This document shows, piece by piece, positions 20,887 to 32,934 of a DNA stretch of 64,000 nt. The notes under the pieces are model-generated. The model had not been told where the DNA came from. It saw only the letters and a program-made list of their open reading frames with translations, and made no database searches. The stretch is from Macrothele yani (lineage: Eukaryota; Arthropoda; Arachnida; Araneae; Macrothelidae): the NCBI GenBank assembly GCA_039090855.1, contig CM077034.1, forward strand, positions 227,566,701 to 227,630,700, written 5' to 3'. Made by a program: the position numbers and the translations under genes. The first letter of the stretch is position 1; every line of letters begins with the position of its first letter.

Positions 20887-21060
20887 AGTCAGAACTTCTT
20901 ATCAAATACAACAATATCATATCCCTAAACGCGTCTTCATCCAACAACCACTACGCTTGTAATAAAAACGTGAGTAGCAGTAATTTCCTGCTACACATAT
21001 GTAGTAAATACAATAATTCTCTGGTAGTCCTCATTTTTTTTTTCTTGATGCTCTGCCTGT

Positions 21061-21402
21061 CCTAAATTGAAGTTAAATGCAGTATTTGTTTTTTTTATTA
21101 ATGTTTGTATTTCAGCTTGAAAAAAAAACAAAAATTTTCACTCCAACATTTTGGAAGTTTGTTTCACCTAGCAGCTTCGCATCACTTCACGGGACAGCAT
21201 TCAGAAATCAATTTTGACTACTTCTGTTACCTATCTTTGTTACATTGGCAATTTTTAATTGGGGTTTGTTTGACTGGTATCGGGAAAGATGCGTAGCAGC
21301 AAAATTTGTTTACCCCTTTCCAGCCCAACATTTTATTTTTGAAACGGGAAACTTTTTTTCCGGTTTTTTGAACTTGTAATAAATAAATATAATACTGAAC
21401 AC
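21061..21402. other. unassigned AT-rich sequence
   Basis: No supported gene. It contains T and A runs and ends in the left TSD of palindrome E (TACTGAACAC at 21393-21402). Confidence 0.5.
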
Positions 21403-21504
21403 GAGAAAGACGATAAAAATCAAGACTCTGTTTATTAGGCGTAATAATGATGTGTATGATGTATGTATGTAATGATGATAAAACAAAAGATTCCCAGCTT
21501 TCAC

Positions 21505-21545
21505 TACCTCCGGGTAGCATCATCAGGCATAAAGTAGCTAAGAAT
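21505..21545 (-). ncRNA. hammerhead-like core, left arm of element E
   Basis: Minus strand: CUGAUGA, one extra base, a GCUACC stem opening a small loop, then a near-copy of GAAA (read as UGAAA) and AGCU. The base after AGCU is G, which a hammerhead cleavage site does not allow, so cleavage is unlikely. The sister in the right arm (about 24791-24828) has CUGACGA and a perfect GCUACC/GGUAGC stem. Confidence 0.35.
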
Positions 21546-21569
21546 GCAGAAAACACAACTGGAATAAAT

Positions 21570-24500
21570 CATCATTGTCAACCATTATCAATCCACTGCT
21601 GGACGAAGGTCTCCCCAAGTTTCCTCCACAACGGTCTGTCTTGTGCCAGTCTCCTCCATGTCACTCCCGCATACTTTGGAATTTCATCCACCCATCTCCC
21701 ATGTGGTCTTCTTCTGGGTCTTTTCCTGTCCCTTGGAATCCAATCTAAAATTTCGGCTGTCCATCGATGGTCTGTCCTTCTGGCAGTATGTCCAGCCCAT
21801 TGCCATTTCAGGGATTTAACTCTGATCATGATGTCTTCCACTCTTGTCATTTTTCGGATCCACGAGTTCCTCTTCTTATCTCTCCTGGTTACACCAAGCA
21901 TGCACCTCTCTATGCTGCTTTGAGTTGTCTGCAGCCTTTGTATGTCTCTTTTAGTTAAGGTCCATGTCTCTGCACCATACGTAAGCACTGGAAGGATGCA
22001 TTGATCAAACACTTTTCTTTTAAGACATAATGGCATATTGCTCTTGAAAATTATGCTGTTTCTTCCAAAAGCTCTCCAGGCAAGTTTTGTACGCCGATTA
22101 ATTTCTTCATCAATGTGACCCTCACTTGATATCTGCTGTCCAAGATAAAGGTACGTGTCTGTTATCTCCAGCTTTTCTCCATCAATCGATAAATCTTCAT
22201 TTCTTGTAAAAGCGTTGAACATCACTTTTGTCTTCTGAAAGTTCATTTTTAATCCCACTTCTTTACTCTTGTCAGGAAGTTCCTGGGTCATACTTTGTAG
22301 CTCTGATGGGGTAGTTGCAAAAATGACTGTCATCAGCAAAACGAAGGTGGGTTAGATAATCTCCATTAATCTTTATCCCTTTGTTTTCTCAGTTCAGTGA
22401 TTGAAAGACATTTTCCAATGTGGCATTAAAGAGCTTCGGAGATATGGTGTCACCTTGTCTCACTCCCTTTCCAATTTTTATGTGTGTTGTATTTTCAAAC
22501 AGCCGAATCTTTGCACTTGCATTTTCATAGATGTTATTAATAATATTAATGTATGCATCTTCAATACCGCAAGATTTCAGGGCCATTGTAACTGCTGATG
22601 GTTTCACTGAATCAAAGGCTTTTTCATAATCGATAAAAGCCATGCACAATGGAAGTTCATATTCCCTTGCTCTTTCAATTAGTTCTCTCAGTACGTGGAT
22701 ATGATCTATTGTGCTGTAGCCACTCCTGAATCCAGCTTGTTCTCTCGGTTGAGCCATGTCCACTGTCACCTTTAAGCGGTGTGAAAGAACTTTAGTGAAG
22801 ATTTCATAAACCACTGATAGGAGGCTGATAGGTCTGTAGTTCCTGAGATCCTCAATGTCACCTTTTTTATGTAGCAAGATCATTGTAGCATTGTTCCAAT
22901 CCTCAGGAATCTTCCCTTCATTAAGGCATCGAGTGAAAATTTGGGCGAGTACTGTTTCGATTTCTTTACTTGCTTCTTGTATGATGTCTACAGTAATTCC
23001 ATCTTCTCCTGGAGCTTTCCCCCACTTCATGTTCTTGATTGCATGTGCAACTTCTGCTGGGAGGACTGGAAGAACTCTGGTACCTTTCATGATGTCTAGA
23101 GTACATGTATCATCCCTTTCATAAAATTTGGAGTAGAAATCTTTCACTCTTGTCAAAATTTCGCCTCTATTTCTTGTTACAGAACCATCTTCTTTTCTCA
23201 GTGCCATAATCTGTTTTCTTCCCTTACTGAGATGTCCCTTTGCTATATTTAGGCTTTGGTTGTTTTCAATTGCTTTCCTTACTAGTTCACAGTTGAATTT
23301 CCTTATGTCTTGAGTGATACTTTTTCGTACTGTCTTGCATAGCTCTATATATTCCACTTTGGAAGTCTTATCTTCTTTAGTTGTCCTCATCTCTCTTCTT
23401 TTTTGCATCAGCATTTTGGTTTTTCCTGATAATTTGTTCACATGCAACTTGTTCTTAGACCCAGCTAATTTTGTTGCTGTTTCCATAAGAGCTTTCGTTA
23501 CTTTTCTGTTAACTTCAGAAATATCCACTTCTTCCGATGTTAGGCCTTCTAAAACAGAGAATCTGTTCTTCAGTTCCAACTTGAAGGTATTATGGTGTTT
23601 TTTAAGATTGGTTATGTCAATACATTTTGTTTGTCTTATGAGCTTGCTACGTTCGAGGTTAGTGTTGAGGTGCATCTTACATCTCACCAATCTATGGTCA
23701 CTACCTGTGTTGAACTTGTTTAGCACACTGCAGTCTTCTATGACGAATTTTTTGTTACACATAATAAAATCAATTTCACTTGTCGTCCCATTTGGATGTC
23801 TCCATGTCCATTTCCTGTGTGGCTTTTTCTTGAAAAAGGAGTTCAAGATGAAAAACCCTTCTACCTCTGCAAACTCTATGAGAGTATTTTCACTCTGGTT
23901 TCTGTTGCAGTGACCGAATTTACCTACTGAAGTTTCATTCTGTTGCCGCTGCTTTACTTTTGCATTGAAATCTCCCATAATTATATCTAAGTGCTGCTTA
24001 CCTTTATTATTTAGATGACGAATTTCCTCATAAAATTCTTCAATTTCTTCTTCAGGATGACTTGTGGTGGGTGCATACGTTTGAATAATCTGTGCCTGGT
24101 ATCTTCTCGAGAGTTGGATAACAAGTCGTGCAGCTCTGTCAGAGGAACTTTCAACTTCTACAACTTTATCCTTCAGTTTCTTGTTTATTATAAATCCAAC
24201 ACCACTAGTTCTGCCGGTATCTGTCCCACGATAGTAGAAGAGATGTCCACTTTTCAGTTCAATGAGATCTCCTTTTCTCCTTACCTCACTTAGCCCGACG
24301 ATGCCCCACTTGATCCTTTGTAGTTCCTCTTCCGATTCAAGAAGCCTTGAATCAGAAGATAGGGAGCGTCCATTATACGTAGCCAAGGTCAGCATCAAAT
24401 GGCAGCCCAGTGCGGTTCTCCGGGGATTCTTAGCACCCTCTGCCTTCATGTCGCACTGGCCGCTGCCTTGGCGAGGTACATTCCAGCTGCCGGAGACTGA

Positions 24501-24730
24501 GGGCCAAGATTTAAGTTGTGGAGTCATTTTGGAGCGGTTTGGCCATAACTCACCACGCTGGCCAAGCGGGTTGGTGAGTGTGATTTCCTCTAATCCCGAT
24601 GGTATAGTTATACCGCTATTGGCGGTCGTCAGAGCCCCTTTTTGTGGGAACAGGATGTACCATGAGAAGGCGGGGTTGACATTTGTCAAGGAGAGGCTGT
24701 GATGTTACGCATCACCTGACCTTACATCCC
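21570..24730 (-). mobile_element. RTE-clade LINE copy 2, apparently full length (3161 bp)
   Basis: AATAAAT is duplicated at 21563-21569 and 24731-24737. When one copy and the element are removed, the loop of palindrome E closes correctly. The element contains both endonuclease and RT domains. The 3' end at left has the ATGATG-type tail. It is highly similar to copy 1 in shared regions. Confidence 0.9.
21578..24689 (-). pseudogene. RTE polyprotein: AP-type endonuclease plus reverse transcriptase, two lesions
   Basis: This encodes target-DNA nicking and reverse transcription in one polypeptide. The N-terminal half (24689-22389, 766 codons) carries an apurinic-type endonuclease with TYNGRSL, SEVRRKGD, TYAPTT, GDFNA, a Trp-Thr-Trp-Arg segment before SEIDFIM, and SDHRLV. 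An alpha-helical, lysine-rich spacer follows, then RT fingers to motif B (RQGDTISPKLF). A stop replaces Trp at 22389, and two bases are missing near 22325, inside the catalytic FADD motif. The remaining RT C-terminus (22339-21578) is open and ends in the basic RRPHGRWVDEI region. Only these lesions separate it from an intact gene, so it is young. The true start codon is uncertain; the first about 95 codons lie upstream of the endonuclease. Confidence 0.92.
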
Positions 24731-24948
24731 AATAAATATATATAGGTGTATTTATTCCAGTTGTGTTTTCTGCGTTCTTAGCTGCTTTATGCCTGACGAT
24801 GCTACCCAGAGGTAGCGAAAGCTGGGAATCTTTTGTTTCATTGTCATTCTTACGCCTAGTAAACGGAGTCTTGATTTTTATCGTCTTTCTCATCAATCTG
24901 GCATACAGTAACCCAGTTTTCATCATTAGTTTCTATAGTACTGAACAC

Positions 24949-25298
24949 TTTTCATGACATTTTATTCCTCAAACACAAAATGTTTTTTGTGAACAACATT
25001 GGGATACAAAACTTCAAATTTCTGATAATTTGACTTCCAATTCCTTATTTCGTTTCCGTCATGAACATAAAACCACATTGTTCTTTCCAAAAGGAAATTC
25101 TGTTTCGATCTACCATCTCAGAATATAGGAAAATGTTCAATAGAATAGTTTCACATGGAAATCGGCAAAGCAGTTTTTTCTTTTTGTGTGAAACACAAAA
25201 TCATATTGCAGTTTTGCCATACAACATAGGGAAATCCTGTCTTGCGGTTTTTACAGTGTTGTTCTGGGCAGTTGTCTACCAGCCACAATGGGTTTAGT
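24949..25298. other. unassigned sequence, probably host intron or upstream DNA
   Basis: About 350 bases without recognisable coding, repeat ends or splice sites. It lies just upstream of a SINE and about 500 bases before the first host exon. Confidence 0.5.
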
Positions 25299-25309
25299 AA
25301 GAATTCATT

Positions 25310-25532
25310 GCCGCCCCGGTGGCGCAGTGGTCTAAGGCGCTGGCCTCTGTTCATTCGTCCGTAAGGGGTCCGGGTTCGAATCCCGGTCAGGCATGGATGT
25401 TGTGTTTGTCTTACGGCACTGGCTCTCTCCCTTCCCTGGAACCAGTGACCCTGAATTAGGGACGGGCGACTGCTTATAGCCCATTGAGTTGCTCACGGTG
25501 GTCGTTAAACCTCCAATCAAAAAAAAAAAAAA
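25310..25532 (+). mobile_element. tRNA-derived SINE, single copy
   Basis: Same family as at 20039-20886: tRNA-like head with A and B boxes, body, and a poly-A tail. The 11-base duplication AAGAATTCATT flanks it (25299-25309 and 25533-25543). This copy defines the monomer length of about 210 bp plus tail. Confidence 0.95.
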
Positions 25533-25779
25533 AAGAATTCATTGTGTTAGAAGGACTACAAAAATTCAACAAATATATGTTGTTTCTGAACAGCAATGAG
25601 CTGGAAAGTGTTAACGTATACCGACTGTGGCATGCCTGATTTTAAAATTCTAAAAGTATCTTTTCATTGTTAAATTGAAGACAAAATTTGTTTTCAGCAG
25701 TTTCTCTCATGTTGTGTAAATTTATGCAGATACCAAAAGAACGTGAACGCAGTGCTGAATTATTCTTTTTCTTTTCTAG

Positions 25780-25863
25780 AATGTTAATACCTGCCCTATT
25801 GACCGTATAGAGTTTCATCTTATTTATGTGAAGCAGGAAATGAATGGTGATGTCATGCGAAAG
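25780..25863 (+). CDS. PHRF1: PHRF1-like exon: end of the RING finger
   Basis: An 84-base exon, exactly 28 codons, preceded by a strong acceptor (polypyrimidine then TAG at 25777-25779) and followed by the donor GTATGT at 25864. It translates to NVNTCPIDR, then IEFHLIYVKQ and EMNGDVMRK. Asn-Thr-Cys-Pro-Ile-Asp-Arg is the last zinc-binding segment of a RING finger of the PHRF1 type, and the following beta-rich segment also fits. PHRF1 is a nuclear RING plus PHD protein; vertebrate PHRF1 has ubiquitin-ligase activity and contacts the RNA polymerase II C-terminal domain. The earlier RING cysteines are not visible and must lie in an upstream exon outside or hidden in the window. The family assignment gains support from the PHD exon 16.4 kb downstream on the same strand. 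Confidence 0.75.
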
Positions 25864-26389
25864 GTATGTTTGCGCATTTTAATTTTATTTCTGCATACAT
25901 GTACATTTTTAATCCCAAACAATATAATTTGCTTTGTCTGAATGTTTGCCCCCACTTTGGTGGCGAAGTGGAAAGAGGCATCACCATAGCAACAACTGAG
26001 AAAGAAATATTTGTGATGTCATGCTTAGCTTTTCGTGGTTCAGTGAACGGAAACTGTGTGCTCTCTGGATTAAATTATGAGACGTCATCACCTTAGCAAC
26101 AACTGAAGAAGGGATATTTTTTGCTGACACTAAGTTATCGTGTTTTCGTTCAGGTGTTCAGTGAATGGAAAATTCACTTTTCATCACCTTTGACGGTATG
26201 ATGCCAAACCCTATGGTCCTGTGGATTTGATAGCAATTTTGCAACACAGAGAGAAACATTGTTCTGCCTGCTGGGGTGTCAATTAATGGGGAACAATTCG
26301 ATAGCACCTTGAGGAGAAACCAAGTTTACTACTGACAAGACTCTCGCCAATGTTGGCAGGTACTCGTGCTGTTCTGCCTGCTGGAGTGT
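25864..26389. other. intron sequence without recognised elements
   Basis: About 525 bases following the PHRF1-like exon. Two related short segments ('gaaagaaatatttgtgatgtcatg' and 'gaagggatattttttgctgac' contexts) suggest an old local duplication. No gene is supported. Confidence 0.5.
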
Positions 26390-29300
26390 CGTTAAGCCTT
26401 CTGACCCCCGTTAGTAAATAAGGGCGTCTTCTGCCTCGCTTCCGTGTCACTTTCCTATAGGGCACTCTAGCCCAAATCTCCTAGCTTCCTATTTCTAAGG
26501 GTTGTTTAAGACTTGGGGTCAGACACTCCCTTCCTAAAATCCTCTACATATGATCTGATCTGATCTACTAGAGCATTGAATGGGCACGTTAAGCCTTCTG
26601 ACCCCCGGTAGTAAATAAGGGCGTCTTCTACCTCGCTTCCGTGTCACTTTCCTATCGGGCACTCTAGCCCAAATCTCCTAGCTTCCTATTTCTAAGGGTT
26701 GTTTAAGACCTGGGGTCAGACACTCCCTTCCTAAAATCCTCTACATATGATCAGATCTGATCTACTAGAGCATTGAATGGTCACGTTAAGCCTTCTGACC
26801 CCCGTTAGTAAATAAGGGCGTCTTCTGCCTCGCTTCCGTGTCACTTTCCTATAGGGCACTCTAGCCCAAATCTCCTAGCTTCCTATTTCTAAGGGTTGTT
26901 TAAGACCTGGGGTCAGACACTCCCTTCCTAAAATCCTCAACATATGATCAGATCTGATCTACTAGAGCATTGAATGAGCACGTTAAGCCTTCTGAGCCCC
27001 GGTAGTAAATAAGGGCGTCTTCTACCTCGCTTCGGTGTCACTTTCCTATCGGGCACTCTAGCCCAAATCTCCTGGCTTCCTATTTCTAAGGGTTGTTTAA
27101 GACCTGGGGTCAGACACTCCCTTCCTAAAATCCTCTACATATGATCTGATCTGATCTACTAGAGCATTGAATGGTCACGTTAAGCCTTCTGACCCCCGGT
27201 AGTAAATAAGGGCGTCTTCTACCTCGCTTCCGTGTCACTTTCCTATCGGGCACTCTAGCCCAAATCTCCTAGCTTCCTATTTCTAAGGGTTGTTTAAGAC
27301 CTGGGGTCAGACACTCCCTTCCTAAAATCCTCTACATATGATCAGATCTGATCTACTAGAGCATTGAATGGGCACGTTAAGCCTTCTGACCCCCGGTAGT
27401 AAATAAGGGCGTCTTCTACCTCGCTTCCGTGTCACTTTCCTATCGGGCACTCTAGCCCAAATCTCCTAGCTTCCTATTTCTAAGGGTTGTTTAAGACCTG
27501 TGGTCAGACACTCCCTTCCTAAAATCCTCTACATATGATCAGATCTGATCTACTAGAGCATTGAATGGGCACGTTAAGCCTTCTGACCCCCGGTAGTAAA
27601 TAAGGGCGTCTTCTACCTCGCTTCCGTGTCACTTTCCTATCGGGCACTCTAGCCCAAATCTCCTAGCTTCCTATTTCTAAGGGTTGTTTAAGACCTGTGG
27701 TCAGACACTCCCTTCCTAAAATCCTCTACATATGATCTGATCTGATCTACTAGAGCATTGAATGGGCACGTTAAGCCTTCTGACCCCCGGTAGTAAATAA
27801 GGGCGTCTTCTACCTCGCTTCCGTGTCACTTTCCTATCGGGCACTGCAGCCCAAATCTCCTAGCTTCCTATTTCTAAGGGTTGTTTAAGACCTGGGGTCA
27901 GACACTCCCTTCCTAAAATCCTCTACATATGATCTGATCTGATCTACTAGAGCATTGAATGGGCACGTTAAGCCTTCTGACCCCCGGTAGTAAATAAGGG
28001 CGTCTTCTACCTCGCTTCCGTGTCACTTTCCTATCGGGCACTCTAGCCCAAATCTCCTAGCTTCCTATTTCTAAGGGTTGTTTAAGACCTGGGGTCAGAC
28101 ACTCCCTTCCTAAAATCCTCTACATATGATCTGATCTGATCTACTAGAGCATTGAATGGGCACGTTAAGCCTTCTGACCCCCGGTAGTAAATAAGGGCGT
28201 CTTCTACCTCGCTTCCGTGTCACTTTCCTATCGGGCACTGCAGCCCAAATCTCCTAGCTTCCTATTTCTAAGGGTTGTTTAAGACCTGGGGTCAGACACT
28301 CCCTTCCTAAAATCCTCTACATATGATCAGATCTGATCTACTAGAGCATTGAATGGGCACGTTAAGCCTTCTGACCCCCGGTAGTAAATAAGGGCGTCTT
28401 CTACTTCGCTTCCGTGTCACTTTCCTATCGGGCACTCTAGCCCAAATCTCCTAGCTTCCTATTTATAAGGGTTGTTTAAGACTTGGGGTCAGACACTCCC
28501 TTCCTAAAATCCTCTACATATGATCTGATCTGATCTACTAGAGCATTGAATGGTCACGTTAAGCCTTCTGACCCCCGGTAGTAAATAAGGGCGTCTTCTA
28601 CCTCGCTTCCGTGTCACTTTCCTATCGGGCACTCTAGCCCAAATCTCCTAGCTTCCTATTTCTAAGGGTTGTTTAAGACCTGGGGTCAGACACTCCCTTC
28701 CTAAAATCCTCTACATATGATCAGATCTGATCTACTAGAGCATTGAATGGGCACGTTAAGCCTTCTGACCCCCGGTAGTAAATAAGGGCGTCTTCTACCT
28801 CGCTTCCGTGTCACTTTCCTATCGGGCACTCTAGCCCAAATCTCCTAGCTTCCTATTTCTAAGGGTTGTTTAAGACCTGTGGTCAGACACTCCCTTCCTA
28901 AAATCCTCTACATATGATCAGATCTGATCTACTAGAGCATTGAATGGGCACGTTAAGCCTTCTGACCCCCGGTAGTAAATAAGGCGTCTTCTACCTCGCT
29001 TCCGTGTCACTTTCCTATCGGGCACTCTAGCCCAAATCTCCTAGCTTCCTATTTCTAAGGGTTGTTTAAGACCTGTGGTCAGACACTCCCTTCCTAAAAT
29101 CCTCTACATATGATCTGATCTGATCTACTAGAGCATTGAATGGGCACGTTAAGCCTTCTGACCCCCGGTAGTAAATAAGGGCGTCTTCTACCTCGCTTCC
29201 GTGTCACTTTCCTATCGGGCACTGCAGCCCAAATCTCCTAGCTTCCTATTTCTAAGGGTTGTTTAAGACCTGGGGTCAGACACTCCCTTCCTAAAATCCT

Positions 29301-32300
29301 CTACATATGATCTGATCTGATCTACTAGAGCATTGAATGGGCACGTTAAGCCTTCTGACCCCCGGTAGTAAATAAGGGCGTCTTCTACCTCGCTTCCGTG
29401 TCACTTTCCTATCGGGCACTCTAGCCCAAATCTCCTAGCTTCCTATTTCTAAGGGTTGTTTAAGACCTGGGGTCAGACACTCCCTTCCTAAAATCCTCTA
29501 CATATGATCTGATCTGATCTACTAGAGCATTGAATGGGCACGTTAAGCCTTCTGACCCCCGGTAGTAAATAAGGGCGTCTTCTACCTCGCTTCCGTGTCA
29601 CTTTCCTATCGGGCACTGCAGCCCAAATCTCCTAGCTTCCTATTTCTAAGGGTTGTTTAAGACCTGGGGTCAGACACTCCCTTCCTAAAATCCTCTACAT
29701 ATGATCAGATCTGATCTACTAGAGCATTGAATGGGCACGTTAAGCCTTCTGACCCCCGGTAGTAAATAAGGGCGTCTTCTACTTCGCTTCCGTGTCACTT
29801 TCCTATCGGGCACTCTAGCCCAAATCTCCTAGCTTCCTATTTATAAGGGTTGTTTAAGACTTGGGGTCAGACACTCCCTTCCTAAAATCCTCTACATATG
29901 ATCTGATCTGATCTACTAGAGCATTGAATGGTCACGTTAAGCCTTCTGACCCCCGGTAGTAAATAAGGGCGTCTTCTACCTCGCTTCCGTGTCACTTTCC
30001 TATCGGGCACTGCAGCCCAAATCTCCTAGCTTCCTATTTCTAAGGGTTGTTTAAGACCTGGGGTCAGACACTCCCTTCCTAAAATCCTCTACATATGATC
30101 AGATCTGATCTACTAGAGCATTGAATGGGCACGTTAAGCCTTCTGACCCCCGGTAGTAAATAAGGGCGTCTTCTACTTCGCTTCCGTGTCACTTTCCTAT
30201 CGGGCACTCCAGCCCAAATCTCCTAGCTTCCTATTTCTAAGGGTTGTTTAAGACCTGGGGTCAGACACTCCCTTCCTAAAATCCTCTACATATGATCTGA
30301 TCTGATCTACTAGAGCATTGAATGGGCACGTTAAGCCTTCTGACCCCCGGTAGTAAATAAGGGCGTCTTCTACTTCGCTTCCGTGTCACTTTCCTATCGG
30401 GCACTCCAGCCCAAATCTCCTAGCTTCCTATTTCTAAGGGTTGTTTAAGACCTGGGGTCAGACACTCCCTTCCTAAAATCCTCTACATATGATCTGATCT
30501 GATCTACTAGAGCATTGAATGGGCACGTTAAGCCTTCTGACCCCCGGTAGTAAATAAGGGCGTCTTCTACTTCGCTTCCGTGTCACTTTCCTATGGGGCA
30601 CTCCAGCCCAAATCTCCTAGCTTCGTATTTCTAAGGGTTGTTTAAGACCTGGGGTCAGACACTCCCTTCCTAAAATCCTCTACATATGATCAGATCTGAT
30701 CTACTAGAGCATTGAATGGGCACGTTAAGCCTTCTGACCCCCGGTAGTAAATAAGGGCGTCTTCTACTTCGCTTCCGTGTCACTTTCCTATCGGGCACTC
30801 CAGCCCAAATCTCCTAGCTTCCTATTTCTAAGGGTTGTTTAAGACCTGGGGTCAGACACTCCCTTCCTAAAATCCTCTACATATGATCTGATCTGATCTA
30901 CTAGAGCATTGAATGGGCACGTTAAGCCTTCTGACCCCCGGTAGTAAATAAGGGCGTCTTTTACCTCACTTCCGTGTCACTTTCCTATCGGGCACTCTAG
31001 CCCAAATCTCCTAGCTTCCTATTTCTAAGGGTTGTTTAAGACCTGGGGTCAGACACTCCCTTCCTAAAATCCTCTACATATGATCTGATCTGATCTACTA
31101 GAGCATTGAATGGGCACGTTAAGCCTTCTGACCCCCGGTAATAAATAAGGGCGTCTTCTACCTCGCTTCCGTGTCACTTTCCTATCGGGCACTCTAGCCC
31201 AAATCTCCTAGCTTCCTATTTCTAAGGGTTGTTTAAGACCTGGGGTCAGACACTCCCTTCCTAAAATCCTCTACATATGATCTGATCTGATCTACTAGAG
31301 CATTGAATGGGCACGTTAAGCCTTCTGACCCCCGGTAGTAAATAAGGGCGTCTTTTACCTCACTTCCGTGTCACTTTCCTATCGGGCACTCTAGCCCAAA
31401 TCTCCTAGCTTCCTATTTCTAAGGGTTGTTTAAGACCTGGGGTCAGACACTCCCTTCCTAAAATCCTCTACATATGATCTGATCTGATCTACTAGAGCAT
31501 TGAATGGGCACGTTAAGCCTTCTGACCCCCGGTAGTAAATAAGGGCGTCTTCTACCTCGCTTCCGTGTCACTTTCCTATCGGGCACTCTAGCCCAAATCT
31601 CCTAGCTTCCTATTTCTAAGGGTTGTTTAAGACCTGGGGTCAGACACTCCCTTCCTAAAATCCTCTACATATGATCTGATATGATCTGATCTACTAGAGC
31701 ATTGAATGGGCACGTTAAGCCTTCTGACCCCCGGTAGTAAATAAGGGCGTCTTCTACCTCGCTTCCGTGTCACTTTCCTATCGGGCACTCTAGCCCAAAT
31801 CTCCTAGCTTCCTATTTCTAAGGGTTGTTTAAGACCTGGGGTCAGACACTCCTTCCTAAAATCCTCTACATATGATCTGATATGATCTGATCTACTAGAG
31901 CATTGAATGGGCACGTTAAGCCTTCTGACTCCCGGTAGTAAATAAGGGCGTCTTTTACCTCACTTCCGTGTCACTTTCCTATCGGGCACTCTAGCCCAAA
32001 TCTCCTAGCTTCCTATTTCTAAGGGTTGTTTAAGACCTGGGGTCAGACACTCCCTTCCTAAAATCCTCTACATATGATCTGATATGATCTGATCTACTAG
32101 AGCATTGAATGGGCACGTTAAGCCTTCTGACCCTCGGTAGTAAATAAGGGCGTCTTCTACCTCGCTTCCGTGTCACTTTCCTATCGGGCACTCTAGCCCA
32201 AATCTCCTAGCTTCCTATTTCTAAGGGTTGTTTAAGACCTGGGGTCAGACACTCCCTTCCTAAAATCCTCTACATATGATCTGATATGATCTGATCTACT

Positions 32301-32875
32301 AGAGCATTGAATGGGCACGTTAAGCCTTCTGACTCCCGGTAGTAAATAAGGGCGTCTTTTACCTCACTTCCGTGTCACTTTCCTATCGGGCACTCTAGCC
32401 CAAATCTCCTAGCTTCCTATTTCTAAGGGTTGTTTAAGACCTGGGGTCAGACACTCCCTTCCTAAAATCCTCTACATATGATCTGATCTGATCTGATCTA
32501 CTAGAGCATTGAATGGGCACGTTAAGCCTTCTGACCCCCGGTAGTAAATAAGGGCGTCTTCTACCTCGCTTCCGTGTGACTTTCGTATCGGGCACTCTAG
32601 CCCAAATCTCCTAGCTTGCTATTTCTAAGGGTTGTTTAAGACCTGGGGTCAGACACTCCCTTCCTAAAATCCTCTACATATGATCAGATCCGATCTACTA
32701 CAGCATTGAATGGGCACGTTAAGCCTTCTGACTACCTGTAGTAAATAAGGGCGTCTTCTGCCTCGCTTCCGTGTCACTTTCCTATCGGGCACTCTAGCCC
32801 AAATCTCCTAGCTTCCTATTTTTAAGGGTTGTTTAAGACCTGGGGTCAGACACTCCCTTCCTAAAAATTCTCAAA
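26390..32875. repeat. 197-bp satellite, about 33 copies, within a host intron
   Basis: The unit begins 'cacgttaagccttctgaccc' and includes 'gggcactctagcccaaat' and a variable GATCTGATCT run. Successive copies start at about 26585 and 26782 and then every 197 bases. Shared variants recur at a spacing of 1378 bases (seven units): for example 'acctgtgg' at 27497 and 27692 then 28875 and 29071, and 'atttataagg' at 28461 and 29839. A seven-unit block was thus duplicated recently. Near the right end, the GATCTGATATGATCTGATCT variant marks another sub-block. Confidence 0.97.
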
Positions 32876-32934
32876 AAAATGATCATGATTACCAGTGTTC
32901 GTTACAAGAAGTCGCTGTAGGCATTAAGACACGC

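Larger units (their letters stand above)
15950..21060. mobile_element. large palindrome F, interrupted by RTE, mariner and SINE multimer
   Basis: Left arm pieces at about 15950-15989, 18404-18495 and 19775-19900 are the inverse of right arm pieces at about 19945-20038 and 20887-21060. Insertions in the left arm are RTE copy 1 and mariner C; the SINE multimer lies in the right arm. At each insertion the opposite arm shows the uninterrupted sequence, for example 'aattattgtatttactacat' in the right arm (inverse strand) against the RTE-split left arm. Ends are diffuse and no TSD or ribozyme-like motif was found, so its class is uncertain. The original palindrome would be only about 650 bases long. 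Confidence 0.75.
21403..24938. mobile_element. palindromic insertion E (PLE-type head-to-head element) with nested RTE, 10-bp TSD
   Basis: TACTGAACAC flanks at 21393-21402 and 24939-24948. The left arm 21403-21569 is the inverse of the right arm (about 24731-24891), with the RTE copy 2 inserted in the loop. An unpaired tail of 47 bases lies at 24892-24938. Arms carry a motif resembling a hammerhead core (CUGACGA or CUGAUGA, a GCUACC/GGUAGC stem and GAAA). Without the RTE the element would be about 375 bp. Confidence 0.85.

Noticed and set aside
22401..22598. Small plus-strand ORFs inside LINEs and transposons generally
   Set aside because: They overlap well-supported coding sequence on the other strand and have no own homology.
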